From Longimicrobium terrae (GTDB lineage: Bacteria > Gemmatimonadota > Gemmatimonadetes > Longimicrobiales > Longimicrobiaceae), in NCBI RefSeq assembly GCF_014202995.1, contig NZ_JACHIA010000005.1, forward strand, positions 62,001 to 126,000: a DNA stretch of 64,000 nt. Reading direction: 5' to 3'. Below, in pieces: positions 8,625-17,341 of the stretch (its first letter is position 1; each line of letters starts with the position of its first letter). The translations under genes and the position numbers were made by a program. Under the pieces are notes generated by a model. It searched no databases. It saw nothing but the letters and a program-made list of their open reading frames with translations, and was not told the DNA's origin.

Positions 8625-9686
8625 TCAGTCTTCTTCAAAGATGTCCGCGAACGCCATCCCCACCGGGCAGATTCCCGTGCGGACGGTGCGGTCCAGCGTG
8701 CTCGGCCCCGTGAGCCGGTACAGGAACCCGCGGTCCGTGCAGCTGCCGTAGTCGCTGATGAGCAGGCGGCCTTCCGGATCAAACTCCACGTCCGCGATCG
8801 CCGTGCTGCCGCCCGGCTTGATGGCGCCGGCCTGCGAGATGGGAAAGGTGTTGGAGAACGGATCGTACGCGAACACGCCCAGCCCGTACCCGCCCACGAA
8901 CAGCACCGGGCCGGGGCCCACTTCCAGCGCCGTGGGCGCGGCGCCAAAGCCGGTGCGGTGCTCCACTTCCGTCAGCGAGGTCATGTCGATGACGGAAAGC
9001 GATCCGCTGGGCGTGGAGTAGCTTCCCGAGTTCAGCACGTACAGCCGGGTGCCGATGGCAACCGCCGCCACCGGGTTCACGCCCGTGAGCGGAATGGTCT
9101 TGGTGACCACCAGGTTGCTGTTGAGCACCGTGATGCTTCCCGGGCCCGCCGGGTTGAAGTTGACCAGGTTGGAGTTGAGAATGAACACCTGGTTCTGCGC
9201 CACCGTGATGGCCGACGGATAGGTGCCCACCGCGATCTCCGGCCCGGCGGTGCCGCTCACCGTGCGGACGGTGGAAACGGTGTTGCGCCCCGGGTTGGCC
9301 ACCATGGCCAGCGTGTCGTTCAGGAACGCCACGCCGGTCGCGCCCGAGTTGGCGGGAAGGGGCACGTTGTGGCGCACCGTCCCCGTGCGCAGGTCCACCA
9401 CGGCCGCGAACGGATAGGTGCCCATGGGAACCACGGCGGTGGTGCCCAGCACGGCCACGTCCACCGGCGTGCCCTGCGCGCCCAATCCAACGGTGCGGAT
9501 GGCCACGCCCGCGTCGCCGTCGCGCGGAACGAGCGACAGGGTGCGGTCGATGCTGTTGACCACCACCACCAGGCGCTCCTGGATCTGCGGCAGGTTGGGG
9601 CTGTCGTCGTCCAGGCACGCGGCCGCGCCGGTGAGCCCGGCAAGGGCGGCAAAGGTGAAGAGCCTGCGAACGAATCGATTCTGCAT
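8625..9686 (-). CDS. beta-propeller lipoprotein of the cobalamin-uptake operon (BtuG-like candidate)
   Basis: 353 residues from an ATG at 9686. Residues 1-24 form a signal with a lipobox-like AAAC before LDDDSP. The rest is a YncE/YVTN-type repeat propeller (NSIDRTLSLVPRDGDAG, VAIGTRLYVLNSGSYSTPSG). It starts 8 bases after the TonB receptor stop, so it is the last gene of the riboswitch-controlled operon. In Bacteroides, the surface propeller lipoprotein BtuG captures B12 for BtuB. The fold, lipidation and operon position fit that role here, but equivalence is inferred. It could also be another YncE/DUF5074-type protein, several of which accompany B12 receptors. Confidence 0.8.
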   Translation of the reverse strand: MQNRFVRRLFTFAALAGLTGAAACLDDDSPNLPQIQERLVVVVNSIDRTLSLVPRDGDAGVAIRTVGLGAQGTPVDVAVLGTTAVVPMGTYPFAAVVDLRTGTVRHNVPLPANSGATGVAFLNDTLAMVANPGRNTVSTVRTVSGTAGPEIAVGTYPSAITVAQNQVFILNSNLVNFNPAGPGSITVLNSNLVVTKTIPLTGVNPVAAVAIGTRLYVLNSGSYSTPSGSLSVIDMTSLTEVEHRTGFGAAPTALEVGPGPVLFVGGYGLGVFAYDPFSNTFPISQAGAIKPGGSTAIADVEFDPEGRLLISDYGSCTDRGFLYRLTGPSTLDRTVRTGICPVGMAFADIFEED

Positions 9687-9694
9687 GGTCGTCT

Positions 9695-11827
9695 TTACAT
9701 CGGGGGAAGAGAACCCGCGCGCGACAGGCGCACGGTGAAGCGAACCCGGCGTCCGGGTTCGGGAAATCCGGCGATCAGCGCGCCCCGCTCGTCCAGGGCG
9801 CGGTCCACGTCCAGCAGGGTGCCCGCGGTCCACCGCCGCATCCGCCAGTCACGCCCGGCGGAGAACTCCGTCGTCCAGTAGCCCGGGATGGCGTTGGCGT
9901 CCGTGGGCGACGAGTTGCGGGTGCCGGTGTAGCGGGCGCGCGCTTCCACCCGCCACGCTCCCGGTGCCCACGCCGCGCCCATCAGCGCCGTGTGCCGCGG
10001 GCGGTAGACCACCTGCACGTCTTCGTCCGTCTCGCGGTCGTAGGTGATGCGCGCCAGTGCATACGACGCGCTCACCCGCAATGCGCCACGCGCGGCCTCG
10101 CCGCGCGCCTCGGCGCCGCGCCGGTGCGCGTTCACGTTGGCGGGCGACCAGCGCTCGTTGAAGCGCCGCATCCACACGATCATGCCGCGCACGTCGCTGT
10201 CGTACGCGGCGGCGGACCCGCTCACCCGCACTCCGTTGATCTCTCCCGCCGCGGTGGCGCCGCCCTCCCACTCGTTGGGCACCCGCTCCGCGCGCAGCTC
10301 CGGGTTGGGCACGATCCCCACGCCGTCGCGAAAGAACTGGTCGCCCAGCGAGGGCGGGCTGAAGGCGCTGCGGTTGGCCAGGTGCACGCGCACGGCGGAC
10401 AGGTCCACCGCCAGCGTCAGCCCGCGGCTGCCGTACCATCCGCCGGTCACCCCGTCGCGGTCCACGCGCCCCTCCGCCTCCACCGTGGCCGGCCGGCCCA
10501 GCAGCCGCAGGTCCGTCCCCGCATGCCCGAACACGCCCAGCCCCGCCAGCGTCCGCGGCGCCTCGTCCGAAAGCGGCGCGGTGATGCGCTGCAGCTGCCC
10601 CTCCGCCCCGCCGCCCCACACGCGCACCGGCCCGCCGCGGACCGTTCGCGACGATTCCACCCGCGCGTTGAGCGTGCGCGCCCGCGTGGTGTCGTCATAC
10701 GGGATGCCGAACGGGGGCGCCGGGTCCGCGAAGTGAATGCGCTGCACGGCTGCGGAAAGCACGGCCTGCGTCGGTCCGCGGCTCCACGCGGCGGAGGCGC
10801 GCCCGCGCGACATCTCTTCCCGCGCGTGCAGCGAGGGCGTGTGCCCCACGCCGGGCAGCCCGCGGTCCAGCCACTCCCATCCGCCGCGCAGCCGCAGGTC
10901 GCCGCCGGCCACGCGCCCGCCCGCCGCGCCGAACAGGCTGGCCTCCCCCAGGTCCGCGTTGGTCCGCCGGACGACGGTGGGATCGTTCACGTCGCGCGCG
11001 TAGTCGAAGCGGCCGGACATTTCCCGCGCGCCGCCGCCCGCCTGCACCGACCACCTCCCCAACGTTTCACCCCACTCCGCGCGGACACCGCGTTCCCCCA
11101 GCGTCCCCGCGGCAAGCTCCACCGCGCGCGACGTTTCGCCCGTCCGCGTCTGGATGAGGACCACGCCGCCCTCCGCCCGCGGCCCGTAGCGCGCCGAGCG
11201 GGCGCCGGGGAGCACGGTCACGCTTTCGATGGACTGCGCGGGGATGCCGCTGAGGTCCGCTTCGCCCGTCACCGGATCGTTGAGCGCCACGCCGTCCACC
11301 AGCACCAGCACCGCGTCGGCGCCGCTGCCGCGGATGCTCACCGTCCGCGCGCCGGTCGCGCCGGTGCCGCGGACCACCACGCCGGGCACGCGCTCCACGA
11401 TTTCCGCCGCGCTGCGGGCGCCGGACGTCTGGATCTCCGCGCGCCCGATGCGCGTTCCGTCCGCCAGCGGGTCGGCCGCGGCCGCCGTGGCGCGCACCGT
11501 CTGCAGCCGCACCGGCGCGGGGGCCAGGGTGATGGCGATCCACACCTCCCCGCCGTTGCGCGCCTCCACCTCCGCGCTGGACGGCACGTATCCCGTCCGC
11601 GTGACGCGCAGCCGTTGCGGGCCCGGATCCACGCCGCGCAGGCGAAAACGCCCCGCCGCGTCGGTCGATGTCCGCAACCCCAGTTCCACGATCTCCACGA
11701 TCGCCCGGTCGACGGGGTCGCCGCCGCGCTCCGTCACCGTTCCCGCCACCTCGCCCGGCCGCTGGGCGCTCAGGCGGAGGGGGACGATGACCATCATCCC
11801 GATCAGAAGCAGCCAGCTACGCCGCAT
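9695..11827 (-). CDS. btuB: TonB-dependent receptor, probable cobalamin receptor
   Basis: 710 residues. A signal peptide (1-21, ending RLSAQ) is followed by a carboxypeptidase-regulatory-like beta-sandwich (about 25-110: GEVAGTVTERGGDPVDRAIV), then a plug domain (about 120-225: SAAEIVERVPGVVVRG, VSIRGSGADAVLVLVDGV, ESVTVLPGARSARYG). The remainder is a beta-barrel of about 480 residues with alternating charged and aromatic strands. It overlaps the ATPase gene upstream by 11 bases and is followed 8 bases later by the propeller lipoprotein. Substrate assignment rests on the upstream riboswitch and the BtuFCD genes. The short size fits BtuB rather than large SusC-type transporters. Confidence 0.85.
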   Translation of the reverse strand: MRRSWLLLIGMMVIVPLRLSAQRPGEVAGTVTERGGDPVDRAIVEIVELGLRTSTDAAGRFRLRGVDPGPQRLRVTRTGYVPSSAEVEARNGGEVWIAITLAPAPVRLQTVRATAAAADPLADGTRIGRAEIQTSGARSAAEIVERVPGVVVRGTGATGARTVSIRGSGADAVLVLVDGVALNDPVTGEADLSGIPAQSIESVTVLPGARSARYGPRAEGGVVLIQTRTGETSRAVELAAGTLGERGVRAEWGETLGRWSVQAGGGAREMSGRFDYARDVNDPTVVRRTNADLGEASLFGAAGGRVAGGDLRLRGGWEWLDRGLPGVGHTPSLHAREEMSRGRASAAWSRGPTQAVLSAAVQRIHFADPAPPFGIPYDDTTRARTLNARVESSRTVRGGPVRVWGGGAEGQLQRITAPLSDEAPRTLAGLGVFGHAGTDLRLLGRPATVEAEGRVDRDGVTGGWYGSRGLTLAVDLSAVRVHLANRSAFSPPSLGDQFFRDGVGIVPNPELRAERVPNEWEGGATAAGEINGVRVSGSAAAYDSDVRGMIVWMRRFNERWSPANVNAHRRGAEARGEAARGALRVSASYALARITYDRETDEDVQVVYRPRHTALMGAAWAPGAWRVEARARYTGTRNSSPTDANAIPGYWTTEFSAGRDWRMRRWTAGTLLDVDRALDERGALIAGFPEPGRRVRFTVRLSRAGSLPPM

Positions 11828-12659
11828 CCACCCGCTCCGCGCCGTGCTCCATCCGCACGCACTGCTCGCCCGCGAGCGCGACCACCTGGGGCGCGCCGGT
11901 GTCCGGCCCGGGGCCGGGGTGCGCGGCGATTTCCACCGGCCAGCCGTACACGCGCTCCACCGTGGCGCGCGTCAGCACCTGCGCCGGCGGCCCGGACGCG
12001 GCCAGCTGCCCGTCCGCCAGCAGGATGAGGTGGTCGGCGTAGCGCGCGGCCAGGTTCAGGTTGTGGGTGACGAGCAGAACCGTCCGTCCGCCGTGCCCCA
12101 GGTCGCGCAGCAGTTCAAAGATCGCCATCTCGTGGGCGATGTCGAGCGCGGCGGTGGGCTCGTCCAGCGCCAGCGTGGGCGCCTCCTGCGCCAGCGCGCG
12201 CGCCACCCGCGCCCGCTGCCGCTCCCCTCCCGACAGCGTCGACACGGGACGCGCGGCGAGGGAGGATACGTCGCAGCGGCGCATCGCCTCTTCCACCGCG
12301 CGTCGATCGGCATCCCCTTCCCGCCGCCACGCGCCCAGGTGCGGGTAGCGGCCCATCGCCACGAGTTCGCGGACGGAAAGCGGGAACGCCGCCTCTTCGC
12401 CCTGCGGCACGACGCCGACTTCGCGCGCCATCGCCTCGCGCCCCCACGCCGCCACCGGCCGCCCGCCGAACGTCACCTCGCCGGCGGAGGGACGGTGGAT
12501 GCCCAGCAGGATGCGCAGCAGCGTGCTCTTTCCCGACCCGTTCGGCCCCAGCACCGCCGTGCAGGCGTCCGCGGGGATGTGGACGGAAAGATCGCGCAGC
12601 GCCGGCCGGTCCGCCTCGGGATAGCGATAGGTGACGCCCTCGCAGTTCCACCCGCTCAC
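11817..12659 (-). CDS. btuD: cobalamin ABC transporter ATP-binding protein
   Basis: 280 residues, GTG start within a GTGA overlap with the permease stop. Walker A GPNGSGKST, Q-loop VGVVPQGEE, signature LSGGERQRARVARAL, Walker B TLALDEPTAALD and switch HN (LLVTHNLNL) are all present, making an intact FecE/BtuD-type ATPase. A longer open frame extends upstream over the permease, but that extension is non-coding. The C-terminus has an extra segment of about 35 residues (ALAGEQCVRMEHGAERVDAA) that reaches into the receptor gene. Confidence 0.92.
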   Translation of the reverse strand: MSGWNCEGVTYRYPEADRPALRDLSVHIPADACTAVLGPNGSGKSTLLRILLGIHRPSAGEVTFGGRPVAAWGREAMAREVGVVPQGEEAAFPLSVRELVAMGRYPHLGAWRREGDADRRAVEEAMRRCDVSSLAARPVSTLSGGERQRARVARALAQEAPTLALDEPTAALDIAHEMAIFELLRDLGHGGRTVLLVTHNLNLAARYADHLILLADGQLAASGPPAQVLTRATVERVYGWPVEIAAHPGPGPDTGAPQVVALAGEQCVRMEHGAERVDAA

Positions 12660-13639
12660 GCCGGCCTCCTGCGCAGAATCCACAGAAAGAACGGCGCGCC
12701 GATGAAGGCGGTGATGACGCCGATGGGCAGCTCCGTGGGCGCGGTGGCCGTGCGCGCCACCACGTCCGCCAGGACGAGGAACGTGGCGCCGAGCAGGATG
12801 GACGCGGGGAGGAGAAAGCGGTGGTCGCCGCCCCACATCGTCCGCACCACGTGGGGGATGATGAGCCCCACGAAGCCGATCACCCCGCTCACACTCACCG
12901 AAGCCGCCGTCAACAGCGAAGCCGCGCCGTACGCGATCACCTTCACCCGCTCCGTGCGCACGCCCAGGTAGGCCGCCGTTTCCTCCCCGACGGCCAGCAG
13001 GTTCAGCGGCCGCGCCAGGCCGATCAGGATCAGCAGCGCCGGGCCGCCGGCGAGGGCAAGGAGGCCGATTTCCCGCCACGTGGCGCCGCCAAAGCTCCCC
13101 ATCATCCAGAACAGCGCGGCGCGGAACGACTCCGTGTCGGCGAAGGTGAGGGCCAGCAGGATGCAGGCGTTGAAGAACGCGCCCACCACCACGCCGGAAA
13201 GCAGGAGGATGCGCGTATCCAGCGTTCGCCCGATGGACGCCGCCAGCCGCAGGACCAGGAGGATGGCGATCACCGCGCCGCCGAACGCCGCCAGCGCCAC
13301 CGTTCCGCTCGCCGCCGACGCGCCCAGGACGATGGCGAACACCGCGCCCACCGCCGCGCCGCCGGACACGCCCAGCACGTACGGCTCCGCCAGCGGATTG
13401 CGCAGCAGCGCCTGGAACGTCGCCCCGCTGGCCGCCAGCCCCGCGCCCACCAGCGCCGCGAGCACGGAGCGCGGCACCCGCAGCCGCCGCACGATGGCGA
13501 TGGTGGTGGGGTCGCCCGTGCCGCGCAGCGCGCCCACCACCTCGTCCACGCCCAGCCGCACCGCGCCCAGGCGCACGCTCAGCAGCAGCGCGCACGCGAG
13601 CAGCGCGGCCAGCACGGCGAGGCGAAGGGCGGGCTTCAC
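12656..13639 (-). CDS. btuC: cobalamin ABC transporter permease (FecCD/BtuC family)
   Basis: 327 residues with about ten hydrophobic segments. The GTG start overlaps the binding-protein stop (GTGA). Family motifs are visible: RVPRSVLAALVGAGLAASGA near the N-terminus, NPLAEPYVLGVSGGAAVGAV, and GVIGFVGLIIPHVVRTMWG (the coupling-helix region). It pairs with the downstream ATPase by a second GTGA overlap, so the three transporter genes are tightly coupled. Confidence 0.93.
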   Translation of the reverse strand: MKPALRLAVLAALLACALLLSVRLGAVRLGVDEVVGALRGTGDPTTIAIVRRLRVPRSVLAALVGAGLAASGATFQALLRNPLAEPYVLGVSGGAAVGAVFAIVLGASAASGTVALAAFGGAVIAILLVLRLAASIGRTLDTRILLLSGVVVGAFFNACILLALTFADTESFRAALFWMMGSFGGATWREIGLLALAGGPALLILIGLARPLNLLAVGEETAAYLGVRTERVKVIAYGAASLLTAASVSVSGVIGFVGLIIPHVVRTMWGGDHRFLLPASILLGATFLVLADVVARTATAPTELPIGVITAFIGAPFFLWILRRRPA

Positions 13640-14553
13640 TTTCCCGCCAGCTCCGGATGCAGGGCGTCGCGGAACATGCGCGCGGTGACGGCGATTCCCG
13701 GCCCCATGCGGTTGACCTCCATCACCGGAAGCGTGCGCACGGCGCCGGTGCGGAACGCGTTCAGATCCCGCCATCCCGGGCGCGCGGACAGTTCGCGCAC
13801 CCTGGCCGGCCCGTCACCGTCGACCGGGAGGAGGACGATCTCCGGCTGGCGCTTCACCAGTTCCTCCATCGACACGTACTGCGGCTGGCCGGTGGCGTCG
13901 GGAAAGATGCTGCGCCCGCCCGCGGCTTCCAGCAGCTCGTACGTAAAGGTCCCGGGCCCCGCCGTCATCAGCGGCTCGTCGCCGATGACGAAAAAGGCGG
14001 AGCGCACCGGCAGGCCGGCGACGGAACGGTGCACTTCGTCGATCTGCGCGCGGACGGAGGCACGCACGGAATCCGCCGCCGCCGCGCGTCCCGTCACCTG
14101 GCCCATCGCGCCGATGATGCGGTACACGTCCGCCGTGTCCGTCGTGCGCACGGCAAAGAAGGGAATGCCCATCTCGCGCATGCGGTCGCGCGTGGGGTTG
14201 GGCCCGGCCGAGTTCCACCCGATCACCAGGTCCGGCCGCAGCGCGATCAGCCGCTCCAGGCTGGGGTCCAGCGCGCCGCCCACGGACGGAACGGAGTCCA
14301 CGCCCACGTCCACGTCGTAGTCCGAGCGGCCGGCCAGGTGCCCCAGCGCGCCGATGGCCACCAGCGTTTCCGTCGCGTTCGGCGCGAGCGAGACGATGCG
14401 GCGGGCGGGCGCGGCAAGGCGCACCGTGTCGCCCGCGTCGTCCACCACGGCGATGGCGGACGGCGCGGCGGCGGGCGCGGCGCGATCCTCATTCCCGCAC
14501 GCGGCGGCAAGGACGAGGAGCAGGACCGGGGCGAACCGGTGGATGAACGACAA
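13636..14553 (-). CDS. btuF: periplasmic cobalamin-binding lipoprotein
   Basis: 305 residues. The chosen start is TTG at 14553, which gives MSFIHRFAPVLLLVLAAACG, a good lipoprotein signal; no ATG lies nearby. The body has class III binding-protein motifs: RRIVSLAPNATETLVAIGA, DYDVDVGVDSVPSVGG and LIALRPDLVIGWNS. It is the first gene after the cobalamin riboswitch. The start codon lies in the U-tract of an intrinsic-terminator hairpin, and an AAGGA element in the hairpin's 3' arm sits at ribosome-binding distance. Both could couple the switch to translation. An open frame reaching upstream to 14679 overlaps the riboswitch edge and is not favoured. Confidence 0.88.
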   Translation of the reverse strand: MSFIHRFAPVLLLVLAAACGNEDRAAPAAAPSAIAVVDDAGDTVRLAAPARRIVSLAPNATETLVAIGALGHLAGRSDYDVDVGVDSVPSVGGALDPSLERLIALRPDLVIGWNSAGPNPTRDRMREMGIPFFAVRTTDTADVYRIIGAMGQVTGRAAAADSVRASVRAQIDEVHRSVAGLPVRSAFFVIGDEPLMTAGPGTFTYELLEAAGGRSIFPDATGQPQYVSMEELVKRQPEIVLLPVDGDGPARVRELSARPGWRDLNAFRTGAVRTLPVMEVNRMGPGIAVTARMFRDALHPELAGK

Positions 14554-14595
14554 AACGCCCGTCCTTCCCGAAGCGAATCGCGGGAGGAACGGGCG
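14552..14595 (-). terminator. attenuator hairpin between cobalamin riboswitch and btuF
   Basis: On the minus strand, CGCCCGTTCCTCCCG / CGGGAAGGACGGGCG form a nearly perfect stem of about 15 pairs with a 10-base loop, followed by TTTTG. The final TTG is the proposed btuF start. This is the expected expression platform of a transcription-terminating riboswitch. Which state the aptamer favours is inferred from other cobalamin riboswitches (off when ligand is bound). Confidence 0.75.
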
Positions 14596-14685
14596 CGGAC
14601 GGCGCCGGAAGGGTGCACACGGATGTGCCCCGGCCGGCGGATACGCGGACCCCGCTCCCCTCCCGCGAGGGGTTTGCATGTGCGG

Positions 14686-14862
14686 GAGCAGAGAGGGCCG
14701 CGTCTCCTGGCTCGAGGCGGTCCCCGCTCGCCTTCCCGGGGGTGAACCCAGTGGCGCGTGTGAGCGGGGCCGGGCCGGCGATGGGTTGCCGGGCCTCTTA
14801 CAGTGGCGGGGCCGCGCCGGATTTTCACCGGCTTCCGTGAGGCCCTCCGTGCTTATGTGCGG
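14686..14862 (-). ncRNA. cobalamin (adenosylcobalamin) riboswitch
   Basis: Read on the minus strand, the segment contains GGAAGCCGGTGAAAATCCGG, then GCCCCGCCACTGTAAGAGG, a second GCCACTG element, CGGGAAGGCGAGCG and finally GAGCCAGGAGACGCGGCC. These are the ordered conserved blocks of the RF00174 cobalamin riboswitch. It lies about 135 bases upstream of btuF and precedes the whole btuFCD-btuB-propeller operon, with an attenuator hairpin between. The P1 boundaries are approximate. Confidence 0.93.
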
Positions 14863-15008
14863 GGGAAGCTAGTCCCGCGTGCACGGGATGTAAAGTGTTG
14901 CGGCGCCAACGTGCGGCCGCGCAGGGAGATGCACAGGCTTCGTCCATCCTCCTTCCCGCCACCATCCGTGCGGATCGTGATCCGGCACGGGCGGGGGGTC
15001 GCCGGTGA

Positions 15009-15327
15009 CCCCCACCCGGGCTCGTACTACTCGCCCACCCCTCCCCCGCGAGAGCGGATAAATCCGCCGCTCACACAGCGGGAAGCCCGACACGTCGCCC
15101 ACAGGCGCCGTTCGGGGCTTCAACTGCATGCCGCGATTCCACATACCAGCCGGGCGGCCACAGGCCGCGGAGGCGGACTTCGTGTGTTTCGAGGCGCGGT
15201 TTCAACCGCCGGACAGAACCCCGCCGCACCATCCGATCTCTCTTCCGCGCCGGGCTGGGGTGTGCTCCCTCTCCCACATCTGTTCGTGGGAGAGGGTCGT
15301 CGCGCGCAGCGCGCGGGGTGAGGGCCC
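15009..15327 (+). repeat. composite hairpin repeat family A, copy 2
   Basis: Begins CCCCCACCCGGGCTCGTACTACTCGCCCACC, then GAGCGGATAAATCCGCCGCTC, GACACGTCGCCCACAGGCGCC, TTCGGGGCTTCAACTGCAT, a CATACCAGC ... GCGGTTTCAACCGCC module, and the GTGGGAGAGGG hairpin with GCGCGCGGGGTGAGGGCCC. It is the inverted partner of copy 3 (16931-17246); together they bracket the sugar dehydrogenase gene. Confidence 0.88.
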
Positions 15328-15580
15328 GCGACGGCATCGTGTGCCGTGGTCCCGGCGTCCAGCGCAGATCCGCACCTCACACCATCCACCATCCTCTGCA
15401 AACCCGCCATCACCGCAGGCGCTGGCCCGTTCCGCTGCACGCCGCCGTGCATGGTTTCTGCGTTGCGCCGCGCTCCGGAAAACACATCGACCGGCACTCC
15501 TGTGCGTGAAGGCGCGACCTCATACGGTCCGCGCCACCGCCCGCGCATGCCGGCACCGCGCAACCCCGGCCCGCACATCC

Positions 15581-16783
15581 ATGAAACGCAACATCCTGCT
15601 GGGCTCCCTTGCCGCACTGGTCGCGGCGACCGGCGCGCAGGCCCAGAACAACACGCCGGCCAAGCAGGTGGAGATGTCCGGGGTGCGCAACACGCCCGGC
15701 CGCCTGCCGCGGATCAACCCCGACGAGATCGCGCGCGGACTGCGCGTGCCAGCCGGCTTCACGGTGAACGTGTTCGCCGCCAACGTCGGCAACCCGCGCA
15801 TGCTGGCGGTGGCGGAAGACGGCACGGTGTACGTCAGCCGCCGGGACAGCAGCGACGTGTGGATGCTGCGCGACCGCGACGGCGACGGCCGCGCCGACGA
15901 GCGCCGCCAGGTGGCGCGCGACATTCTCATGGCGCATGGCCTGGCGCTGCACGGCGGCAAGCTGTACGTGGCCTCCGTGCGCGAGGTGCAGTCCGCCGAC
16001 ATCCGCGCCGACGGGACGCTGGAGCCCATGAAGGTCATCATCAACGACCTTCCCGACGGCGGCCAGCACCCCAACCGTACCATCGAGTTCGGGCCGGACG
16101 GGATGATGTACATCTCCATCGGCAGCTCCTGCAACGCGTGCAACGAGACCAACCAGGAGCACGCCACCATCGTCCGTGCCAGGCCGGACGGAACGGAGCG
16201 CGGCGTGTTTGCGCGCGGCCTGCGCAACACCGTGGGATTCGGCTTCCATCCCCAGACGCGCGAGATGTGGGGCTCGGACATGGGCAGCGACTGGCGCGGC
16301 GACGACAGCCCCCCGGACGAAATCAACCGTATTCAGGTGGCCACGGACTACGGCTGGCCGCACTGCTACGCCAACCGCGTCCCCGACGACTATCTGGCCA
16401 CGGAACCCATGGGGAGCCGCAAGGAGGAGCTCTGCCCGCGCACGGCGGCGCCGGTGCTCACCTACACGGCGCACAGCTCGCCCATCCAGATGAAGTTCTA
16501 CACGGGCACGCAGTTCCCCGCGGAGTACCGGGGCGACGCGTTCGCCACGCTGCGCGGCTCGTGGAACCGGCGCGAGTTCAGCGGCTACAAGCTGGTGCGC
16601 ATCCGCTTTCAGAATGGCCAGCCGGCCGCCATCGAGGACTTCGCCACCCGTTTTCTGACGGCGGATGGACGACACTACACCGCGCGCATCGCCGGCCTGG
16701 CGGTGGCGCGAGACGGATCGCTGCTTTTTACGGATGACGACTACGGTGTGATCTACCGCGTCTCGTACACGGGCGCGCGCTGA
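15581..16783 (+). CDS. PQQ-dependent sugar (sorbosone-type) dehydrogenase, secreted
   Basis: 400 residues from the ATG at 15581. The signal peptide ends GAQAQ at residue 22. The mature part is a six-bladed propeller of the soluble glucose/sorbosone dehydrogenase family: GFTVNVFAANVGNPRMLAV, EDGTVYVSRRDSSDVWMLRD, DGGQHPNRTIEFGPDGMMY (H-N-R motif), ARGLRNTVGFGFHPQT and TRFLTADGRHYTARIAGLAV. A CNACNE pair may form a disulphide. Family members oxidise aldoses or sorbosone using periplasmic PQQ. No PQQ biosynthesis gene is in the window, so the cofactor would be made elsewhere or scavenged. The gene is monocistronic, flanked by inverted family A repeats and followed by a terminator. Confidence 0.85.
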   Translation: MKRNILLGSLAALVAATGAQAQNNTPAKQVEMSGVRNTPGRLPRINPDEIARGLRVPAGFTVNVFAANVGNPRMLAVAEDGTVYVSRRDSSDVWMLRDRDGDGRADERRQVARDILMAHGLALHGGKLYVASVREVQSADIRADGTLEPMKVIINDLPDGGQHPNRTIEFGPDGMMYISIGSSCNACNETNQEHATIVRARPDGTERGVFARGLRNTVGFGFHPQTREMWGSDMGSDWRGDDSPPDEINRIQVATDYGWPHCYANRVPDDYLATEPMGSRKEELCPRTAAPVLTYTAHSSPIQMKFYTGTQFPAEYRGDAFATLRGSWNRREFSGYKLVRIRFQNGQPAAIEDFATRFLTADGRHYTARIAGLAVARDGSLLFTDDDYGVIYRVSYTGAR

Positions 16784-16802
16784 TCTTTTTCCGCCAGACG
16801 CG

Positions 16803-16847
16803 AACGCTCCCCGCCCTCGATGCCGAGGATGGGGAGCGTTTCTGTTT
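16803..16847 (+). terminator. terminator after the sugar dehydrogenase
   Basis: AACGCTCCCC / GGGGAGCGTT stem enclosing a second small stem (CCTC/GAGG), followed by TCTGTTT, 19 bases after the stop codon. Confidence 0.75.
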
Positions 16848-16930
16848 CCGGCCTTCCGCCGGGGCGGGGAAGGGGATTCGGGGCCGGGATTCGGTGCGGC
16901 GGACGGTGCGGTGCCCGTCCGCCGGCTGTG

Positions 16931-17246
16931 GCCCTCACCCCGCGTGCTGCGCACGACGACCCTCTCCCACGAACGGATGTGGGAGAGGGAGCACACCCCA
17001 GATCGGCGCGGTGGATACTTTCGCGTGGATCGCGGATCTTCGCCCGGCGGTTGAAACCGCCTCGAACACGATGTCCGCCTGCGCGGACTGTGACCGCCCT
17101 GCTGGTATGTCGAATCGCCGCATGCAGTTGAAGCCCCGAACGGCGCCTGTGGGCTCCGTGTCGGGGGTTCCCGCGGTTTGAGCGGCGGATTCATTCGCTC
17201 TCGCGGGGGAGGGTGGGCGAGTAGTACGAGCCCGGGTGGGGGCCGC
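16931..17246 (-). repeat. composite hairpin repeat family A, copy 3 (inverted)
   Basis: The reverse complement of copy 2 with many local differences: GGCCCTCACCCCGCG, CTCTCCCACGAACGGATGTGGGAGAGGG, CGGTTGAAACCGCC, ATGCAGTTGAAGCCCCGAA, GAGCGGCGGATTCATTCGCTC and GAGTAGTACGAGCCCGGGTGGGGGCCGC. It occupies most of the 558-base gap before the SMP-30 gene. Confidence 0.88.
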
Positions 17247-17269
17247 CCGTGGAGCCCGCCGCCCCGACG

Positions 17270-17299
17270 AAAAAACCGGCGGAACTCGCGTTCCGCCGG
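17270..17299 (-). terminator. terminator of the SMP-30 family gene
   Basis: On the minus strand, CCGGCGGAACGCGAGTTCCGCCGG is followed by TTTTTT, about 40 bases past the stop codon of the lipoprotein gene. Confidence 0.88.
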
Positions 17300-17341
17300 C
17301 CTCATCTCCATGCTCCTCCGACCATCAACCGCTGGCGAACC

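Noticed and set aside
9992-12028. 678-codon + strand open frame over the TonB receptor
   Set aside because: Antisense shadow; no motifs, very high His/Arg/Pro content.
15410-17311. 633-codon minus-strand open frame over the sugar dehydrogenase
   Set aside because: It runs through repeat copy 3 and lacks motifs, whereas the + strand frame encodes an intact dehydrogenase with signal peptide.
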